Shown: positions 52,313 to 56,344 of the stretch, piece by piece | Layout of the letters: each line of letters opens with the position of its first letter | Position numbering within the stretch: position 1 is the first letter of the stretch | Origin: Pseudomonadales bacterium | GTDB taxonomy: Bacteria; Pseudomonadota; Gammaproteobacteria; Pseudomonadales; Pseudohongiellaceae | Length of the DNA: 56,344 bases | Reading direction: 5' to 3' | Assembly: GCA_022822865.1 (NCBI GenBank) | Contig: JAJDYJ010000009.1 | Coordinates: forward strand, 1-56,344 | Notes under the pieces: generated by a model | Told to the model about the DNA's origin: nothing | What the model saw: only the letters and a program-made list of their open reading frames with translations | Databases searched by the model: none | Made by a program: the position numbers and the translations under genes

Positions 52313-52429
52313 GCTAATTTCGCCCGAAATTGCGCATATCCGCACTTTCCCTCCTATCCTTCATGACAGAAAGCACGGCGGCCCGCCGGGGGCCGCCGGC
52401 CACTGATTTCGTGGAAAAATGGAGTTCTC
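52313..52429 (+). promoter_or_regulatory. Structured leader module of family member 2
   Basis: Hairpin 1 AATTTCG-CC-CGAAATT (52316-52331), a degraded middle element CCTTCATGACAGAAAG, and hairpin 2 CGGCGGCCC/GGGCCGCCG (52376-52398, 9 bp) are followed by CTGATTTCGTGGAAAAATGG and the start codon. The module is repeated upstream of each paralogue. It may be a promoter/5' leader or a mobile cassette end. Confidence 0.7.
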
Positions 52430-52795
52430 ATGGAAGCCGAAGATATACTGACCGCAACGCACGAACTGGAAGAAACCGGCATGACCCGCCCTCAGTCGGA
52501 AGCCATCGCCAAAACCATCATCGCCGCGGTGGAGCCACTGGCCACCAAGGCCGATCTGGAAGCCACCAAAGCCGACCTGAAGTCAATAAGAGAGCAGATG
52601 GCGACCAAATCAGACTTGAAGCAGATGGCCACCAAATCCGATCTGAATTCCCTGAAGGAACATGTCGCGACCAAAAAAGACATAGAGTCCGCGAAAGTAT
52701 GGTTTATGGTGATCTTTCTCGGAGTAAACGGGTCGCTGCTAGCCATTGCCGTCGGCATAGCGCTCACTTTGTTCCGATTCGGCGTCGGGGGCTGA
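52430..52795 (+). CDS. Coiled-coil membrane protein, family member 2 (DUF1640/CCDC90-like)
   Basis: 121 residues. MEAEDILTATHELEETGMT and QSEAIAKTIIAAVEPLATKADLE are almost identical to members 3 and 4. The middle consists of ATKADL/MATKSDL-type units that differ in number from the paralogues. One C-terminal transmembrane helix (WFMVIFLGVNGSLLAIAVGI) ends the protein. The stop is followed by 148 bp without a recognisable gene before the next leader. Confidence 0.75.
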   Translation: MEAEDILTATHELEETGMTRPQSEAIAKTIIAAVEPLATKADLEATKADLKSIREQMATKSDLKQMATKSDLNSLKEHVATKKDIESAKVWFMVIFLGVNGSLLAIAVGIALTLFRFGVGG

Positions 52796-52943
52796 CTCGA
52801 TCGGGATGCATTCGGCGCCTACAGGTTCTGGGTCGATACTGGTCCTCTTGACTGCGGTAACACCATTTATGCCGGCCTCAACGGTGTCCGTAGACCTGGC
52901 CGGAGTGTTTCTGGCCGGTGGATGCCCTGGAATTGGCTGAACA

Positions 52944-53061
52944 GCTAATTTCACCTGAAATTACGCACACCAGGACTTCCCCTTCTGTCCTTCATGCATG
53001 AAGGCACGACGGCCCGCTGGGGGCCGTCGGCCAACTGATTTCGTGGAAAAATGGAGTTCTC
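52944..53061 (+). promoter_or_regulatory. Structured leader module of family member 3
   Basis: Hairpin 1 TAATTTCA-CC-TGAAATTA (8 bp), the perfect palindrome CCTTCATGCATGAAGG, and hairpin 2 CGACGGCCC/GGGCCGTCG. Compared with the member 2 leader, both hairpins carry paired changes that keep base pairing (G-C to A-T in each). The last 29 bases before the ATG are identical to that copy. Confidence 0.75.
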
Positions 53062-53502
53062 ATGGAAGCCGAAGCTATACTGACCGCAACGCACAAACTG
53101 GAAGAGTCCGGCATGACCCGTTCCCAGTCGGAAGCCATCGCCAAAACCATCATAGCCGCCGTGGAGCCGCTGGCCACTAGGGAGGATCTCAAAGCCGTCA
53201 AGGCCGACATCGCAGCCCTGAGAGAAGACACCAGGGCTGATTTCGCCGCCTTGAGAGAGGAGACCCAGACTAGCTTTGCCGCCTTTAGAAAGGAGACTCA
53301 AGCTAGCTTCACTGCCCTGCGAGAGGATAACAAGGCTAGCATCGCCGCCCTGAAAGCGGACAGCAAAGCCAACTTGGAATTTTTGACGGAACATCTGGCG
53401 ACCAAGAAAGAAGTGGAGTCTACGAAAAATTATTTTTTGACCGGCTTGCTTGCACTATACGGGATACTTTTGGCCGCTTTCGTCGGCAGTGCGTTGATTT
53501 AA
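53062..53502 (+). CDS. Coiled-coil membrane protein, family member 3 (DUF1640/CCDC90-like)
   Basis: 146 residues, the longest member. The same N-terminal 37 residues are followed by about five 11-residue units of the form ALREDTRADFA (residues about 50-105), a hendecad coiled coil distinct from the 13-residue units of member 1. LATKKEVEST and a transmembrane helix (FLTGLLALYGILLAAFVGSAL) end the protein. The swap of the middle between a conserved head and tail suggests recombination or repeat expansion. Confidence 0.75.
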   Translation: MEAEAILTATHKLEESGMTRSQSEAIAKTIIAAVEPLATREDLKAVKADIAALREDTRADFAALREETQTSFAAFRKETQASFTALREDNKASIAALKADSKANLEFLTEHLATKKEVESTKNYFLTGLLALYGILLAAFVGSALI

Positions 53503-53539
53503 CTTGATTTTTTGGCAGGTTCAACAGTGCGGGCGATGG

Positions 53540-53740
53540 CATTCGTGGCCGTATTCGGCCCGATATACGAGCGATACCAGGAATCGCTCGCCGGTTCGGA
53601 AGAAATCGACTTTCACGACATGATCAACCGGGCGACCGGGCTGGTGGAATCCGGGCGTTTCCGCAGTCCGTTCAAATACATCCTGGTCGATGAGTTTCAG
53701 GACATCTCGCCCTCGCGCGCAGCCTTGCTCGAACTACCCG
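53540..53740 (+). pseudogene. Internal fragment of a UvrD/Rep-type helicase gene
   Basis: In frame with 53512, the residues VFGPIYERYQESLAG, IDFHDMINRATGLV, and SPFKYILVDEFQDISPSRA carry the Walker B DEFQD motif of superfamily 1A helicases. The P-loop and all C-terminal motifs are missing. The match ends abruptly near 53740, after which the frame is the antisense of the SRAP gene. It is a leftover of a larger deletion or insertion event. Confidence 0.75.
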
Positions 53741-53776
53741 GAGTGTCGCTACATGCAAAAAATACGAGACCAGCGT

Positions 53777-54463
53777 TCAGGATAAAGGCCGCAAACATTC
53801 CGGGTCGTCGTTGCGGGGGTCGTTTACCCTGGTGCTGACGGCTTCGGCGGTCAGGTAGCCGGGTTGCGCGGGGGCGGGGGCGGCGGGAACATTCGTCAGC
53901 CAGGAATCGAACTGCCCGGGATGCACCAGCACCGGCATTCGGTAGTGAACCGCGGCCACGTCATCGTTTGCGCTGGTCGTGATGATCACGAAAGTCTCGA
54001 TCTGTTCGCCGGCCTCGCTCCCGGCGAAGCGGCCGGAACGCGCGGCCGCTTCGGTGACGCGCCAGCGTTCCCATAATCCGGCGAGGAACAGCGGCGCCCT
54101 GTCCCGGCGCCGGATCAGCCAGGGCTGGCGGACGTTGCCGACGTTGTTCCATTCATAATAGCCGGTAACGGGAATCAGGCAGCGGCGGGAACGCCAGGAA
54201 CTCCGGAACGAAGGCTTTTCCGCCGCGGTCTCGACACGGGCGTTGATCAGCTTGTTGCCGATCGCGGGATCATTCGCCCAGGACGGAATCAGCCCCCAGC
54301 GCAAGGAATCCAGCCGCGGACCTTCGGCGCCGGCGCGAATGACCGCCGCATCTTGCCCCGGCGAAAGATTGTAACGAGGCGCCAATTCCACCGGCGAACC
54401 AATCAGGCCCGCAAGTTCATGCAGTTCCCGCCAGGATATCGTTTGCACAAACCGCCCGCACAT
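53777..54463 (-). CDS. SRAP-family abasic-site-processing protein (YedK/HMCES)
   Basis: 228 residues from ATG 54463, which places the catalytic cysteine at position 2 (MCGRFVQ), as required. The substrate-binding residues are in RYNLSPGQ, NARVETAAEKPSFR, CLIPVTGYYEW, and the final active-site HxRMP (VHYRMPVLV). It crosslinks to abasic sites in single-stranded DNA. The upstream region to base 54486 is directly followed by a leader module of the coiled-coil family. Confidence 0.93.
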   Translation of the reverse strand: MCGRFVQTISWRELHELAGLIGSPVELAPRYNLSPGQDAAVIRAGAEGPRLDSLRWGLIPSWANDPAIGNKLINARVETAAEKPSFRSSWRSRRCLIPVTGYYEWNNVGNVRQPWLIRRRDRAPLFLAGLWERWRVTEAAARSGRFAGSEAGEQIETFVIITTSANDDVAAVHYRMPVLVHPGQFDSWLTNVPAAPAPAQPGYLTAEAVSTRVNDPRNDDPECLRPLS

Positions 54464-54485
54464 GAGGCAAGCATAGCGCAGGGGC

Positions 54486-54552
54486 GAAATGGAGGCACGG
54501 CGGCCCACCGGGGGCTGCCGGCTAACTGATTTCGTGGAAAAATGGAGTTCTC
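54486..54552 (+). promoter_or_regulatory. Shortened leader module of family member 4
   Basis: Only the 3' half of the module is present: GGCACGGCGGCCC, loop ACCGG, GGGCTGCCG (9-bp stem with one G-U pair), then AACTGATTTCGTGGAAAA and the ATG. The AT-rich hairpin and the CCTTCAT element are missing, so the breakpoint falls at the GC-rich hairpin, as it does in the antitoxin-like fragment at 51.9 kb. Confidence 0.7.
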
Positions 54553-54828
54553 ATGGAAGCCGAAGATATACTGAACGCAACGCACAAACTGGAAGAAACC
54601 GGCATGACCCGTTCTCAGTCGGAAGCTATCGCCAAAACCATCATAGCCGCCGTGGAGCCGCTGGATGTCAGGGCGGACCTTGAAGCCACCAAAGCCGACG
54701 TAAAGTCAATAAAAGAGCAAATGGCCACCAAGGCCGACCTGGCAGTCGCCATCAGTTCCGTAAAGGTATGGTATTTGGTCACCTTGCTCAGTTTGTTCGG
54801 GGCACTGCTGGCCATTGACGCCTTATAG
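54553..54828 (+). CDS. Coiled-coil membrane protein, family member 4 (DUF1640/CCDC90-like)
   Basis: 91 residues, the shortest intact member. MEAEDILNATHKLEETGMT and QSEAIAKTIIAAVEPL are followed by a short coiled coil (RADLEATKADVKSIKEQMATKADL) and a transmembrane helix (YLVTLLSLFGALLAIDAL). It lies apart from the others, beyond the SRAP gene. Confidence 0.72.
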   Translation: MEAEDILNATHKLEETGMTRSQSEAIAKTIIAAVEPLDVRADLEATKADVKSIKEQMATKADLAVAISSVKVWYLVTLLSLFGALLAIDAL

Positions 54829-54885
54829 CATTCACTAAACTTCGTATCGGCTCCAACTGCCATCCTGTGCCCCTGGGACGCTAGG

Positions 54886-55059
54886 GTGACGCCGGTAGAT
54901 GCCGAAACTGTCCGGGGGAGGTTAGGAAAATGGCCCCTCATCGTACCGCTCGGCTATCTGGAAGAAATCGATGTCACCGATGGCCTGGCTTGGTCTCGGC
55001 TGCCCTTCGTTATAGTTCCGGCAGAGCGCGGACAGTCCCTTATGGGCTCCTCATGTTAA
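54886..55059 (+). CDS. Short ORF, possible gene fragment
   Basis: 57 codons from GTG 54886 (VTPVDAETVRGRLGKW, then IVPLGYLEEIDVTDGLAW). The frame is open back to the stop of the preceding gene. Composition looks coding, but I recognise no family; it may be the 3' remnant of a lost gene. The 240 bp between 54829 and 55068 holds nothing else that I can support. Confidence 0.25.
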   Translation: MTPVDAETVRGRLGKWPLIVPLGYLEEIDVTDGLAWSRLPFVIVPAERGQSLMGSSC

Positions 55060-55068
55060 AGTGTTCGA

Positions 55069-56203
55069 GTGGAACACCCTCAACCTCCTCAAATTACCGA
55101 AAATCAAGCGGCAAGCTTAGTAGCAGTTCTAACTGAGGCTCTCCGCGCGTCAGAATTTGGTCCATTCCGCTTCATACACAGCAACGAACGCTTCAACCAT
55201 GCGCAGGTTCGTCAGCTACACGTGGATACCTTTAAGGGATTAGTCAATCTAAGGCCTTACCAGTTCTATTCATTAGAAGTGCAGACCAACTCTTCCGAAT
55301 TCGAGAACTTGATGAGCTCACTTGAGATTAGCCTTGCCCCCTACATGGACGAGGAGCGCCGCCAAATTGGGTTTATGCAAACTACGCTTCCATTTGAAAA
55401 ATTCGTCACAGCAACGATCAGGGCAGCCGCAATTGCAAGCCCGGAGGCTGCCGTAGCCGCGATCCAGCAGTGGGTGTCAGGAGCACCGTGGGTCACCACG
55501 CATACTTTCACCCTGACAGGCATCAAGGTCCAATCGCCATTGGAAATCGGTTCTAGGGTGAGTCTGAAACAACTCCCCGAACAACTAAACCAGTTGCGCC
55601 TTCACGCTCCTAGTTTTCTGGTCGATGAACTGCAACGACCGGGGTTGTACAGTTCGATTTCCGACCTAAGGAATGCAACCGTACTTTGTTGGGAGGAAGA
55701 TCAGCGCCCTGTATTTTGGCCTGCGAATCGGCCTCCTGACCGTGTTGAGGAGTCTGCTTTTCCCAACGGGGTGGGCGGAGTTTTCTCCTTGCTTCGCGCA
55801 CTCTCTTTAGTCTGCAACGTTTACGTTAAGGATCAACTTCAATGGAACAATAGTTCGCCCATGTTGCGTGCGTTCGATACAAGAAGTGGCGAAGGTGTGG
55901 GGGGTTCATCCAGATCGGATAGTTTGCTGGTTGCCCCCCAAGTCACATTGACGCCGACACTCCTGGAGCAAGCAATGTGCGTTTCAACGAAGCTTCAGAA
56001 CGCGCCAGGACCGGTTTCTGAGGCTGTGAATCGCACTTTTAGACGGTGGGCCAAAAGTGTACGTGGGCGACAACCGTCTGATCAGCTGATCGACATGCGT
56101 ATCGCCCTTGAATCCCTATTCGCGGGAGAGGGCAGGAATGAGGCAACTCTGCGGGTGGCTTATCACGGTGCACGCTATCTCGGAGAAAGTTTTGAAGAAC
56201 GAA
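55069..56203 (+). pseudogene. ApeA-like HEPN protein, interrupted by an IS3 element
   Basis: From GTG 55069 the frame stays open for 425 codons to the window end. The last part before the insertion, RRWAKSVRGRQPSDQLID, then MRIALESLF, then YHGARYLGE, resembles the HEPN region of ApeA-type proteins (abortive infection/antiphage). The catalytic RxxxxH that should follow is missing because sequence from about 56204 is an insertion element. The N-terminal 300 residues are not recognised. GC is lower than in the neighbours, consistent with acquisition. Translation into the IS is accidental. Confidence 0.6.
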
Positions 56204-56344
56204 TGAGGTGGTCCCACTTTTTTGGACAGTTCCTTAAGGTGTGCTCCAATGCCGACGGGAGGCATGAGCATGGCCAGGAAGAGACGCCGTTTCACGGCGG
56301 AGTTCAAGAAGCGCGTGGCGCTGGAAGCGTTGCGCGAACGCGAC
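56204..56344 (+). mobile_element. IS3-family insertion sequence, left end
   Basis: TGAGGTGGTCCCACTTTTTTGG at 56204 onward (quoted in part: TGAGGTGGTCCC, CTTTTTTGGACAG) is typical of terminal sequences of IS3-family elements. It is followed about 60 bp later by an OrfA start with a good ribosome site. The element runs out of the window; its right end and target duplication are not visible. Confidence 0.75.
56264..56344 (+). CDS. IS3-family transposase OrfA, N-terminal part (runs off the right edge)
   Basis: ATG 56264 follows GGGAGG by 1-2 bp; a second ATG at 56270, with better spacing, gives MARKRRRFTAEFKKRVALEA, the standard start of the helix-turn-helix OrfA of IS3-group elements. Only 27 codons are in the window. 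Confidence 0.85.
   Translation, partial: MSMARKRRRFTAEFKKRVALEALRERD

Noticed and set aside
50951..54552. Leader modules as integron attC sites
   Set aside because: No integron integrase or attC core sites (RYYYAAC/GTTRRRY pair) are recognisable, and the modules precede genes rather than follow them.
50259..54828. tRNA-Leu as attachment site of the accessory region
   Set aside because: The tRNA 3' end faces left (50259), while the accessory genes lie on its 5' side to the right. No repeat of the tRNA 3' end and no intact integrase are seen there.

Overview
The window looks like chromosome from a heterotrophic, aerobic gammaproteobacterium of roughly 60% GC. Evidence is the gene order yccA-tusDCBE / cysG-serS-lolA-ftsK / trxB-aat-bpt-infA / clpA-clpS / csp, close to that known from Pseudomonas-type genomes, plus mltG-tmk-holB-pilZ, mnmA-purB, ThrH, LolA, and Bpt. 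rarA and crcB, often found between lolA and serS, and hflD, often between mnmA and purB, are absent. I cannot assign a genus.

Layout. 0-0.2 kb: edge of an IS110-type element inserted in a palindromic repeat. 0.2-5 kb: mltG, tmk, holB, pilZ, and gor. 5-10.7 kb: a sodium:solute symporter, a lone tyrosine recombinase, the protease Prc, and tRNA-Ser(UGA). 10.9-26 kb: conserved housekeeping block (YccA, the TusBCDE sulfur relay, siroheme synthase, SerS, LolA, FtsK, TrxB, N-end-rule enzymes Aat/Bpt, InfA, ClpA/ClpS, a cold-shock protein, MoaCDE). 26-37 kb: MnmA, PurB, ThrH, APS reductase CysH, an exporter, 5'-nucleotidase, patatin, MsrA, an ArgD-type aminotransferase, and an epoxide hydrolase. 36-50 kb: AbgT-type transporter, TPR protein, a REP-associated-type (Y1/HUH) transposase, PEP carboxylase, NhaC-type antiporter, PQQ dehydrogenase, a Tat-exported HD-like protein, a TDO-like fusion protein, and tRNA-Leu(UAA). 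50.4-56.3 kb: accessory, decaying DNA with a tandem family of small coiled-coil membrane proteins that share a structured leader, fragments of toxin-antitoxin-like and helicase genes, a SRAP protein, and a HEPN (ApeA-like) gene cut by an IS3 element at the window end.

Functional links. TusBCDE passes sulfur to MnmA for tRNA 2-thiouridine. CysG (siroheme) and CysH (APS reduction) belong to sulfate assimilation. Aat and Bpt make N-degrons that ClpS delivers to ClpA. MoaC/D/E make molybdopterin.

Most unusual signal: a short hairpin-forming repeat with core GGGACACCCAT (about 32 copies, all between 18.78 and 48.88 kb, both orientations, often in arrays of 18-27 bp pitch). Copies lie between genes and also in frame inside argD, ppc, cysH, mnmA, and the TDO-like gene, where spacings are multiples of three. 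The Y1 transposase at 39.5-40.5 kb is flanked by inverted copies, so I propose it mobilises them. The second notable system is the leader-plus-coiled-coil gene array at 50.9-54.8 kb, whose leader hairpins covary between copies.
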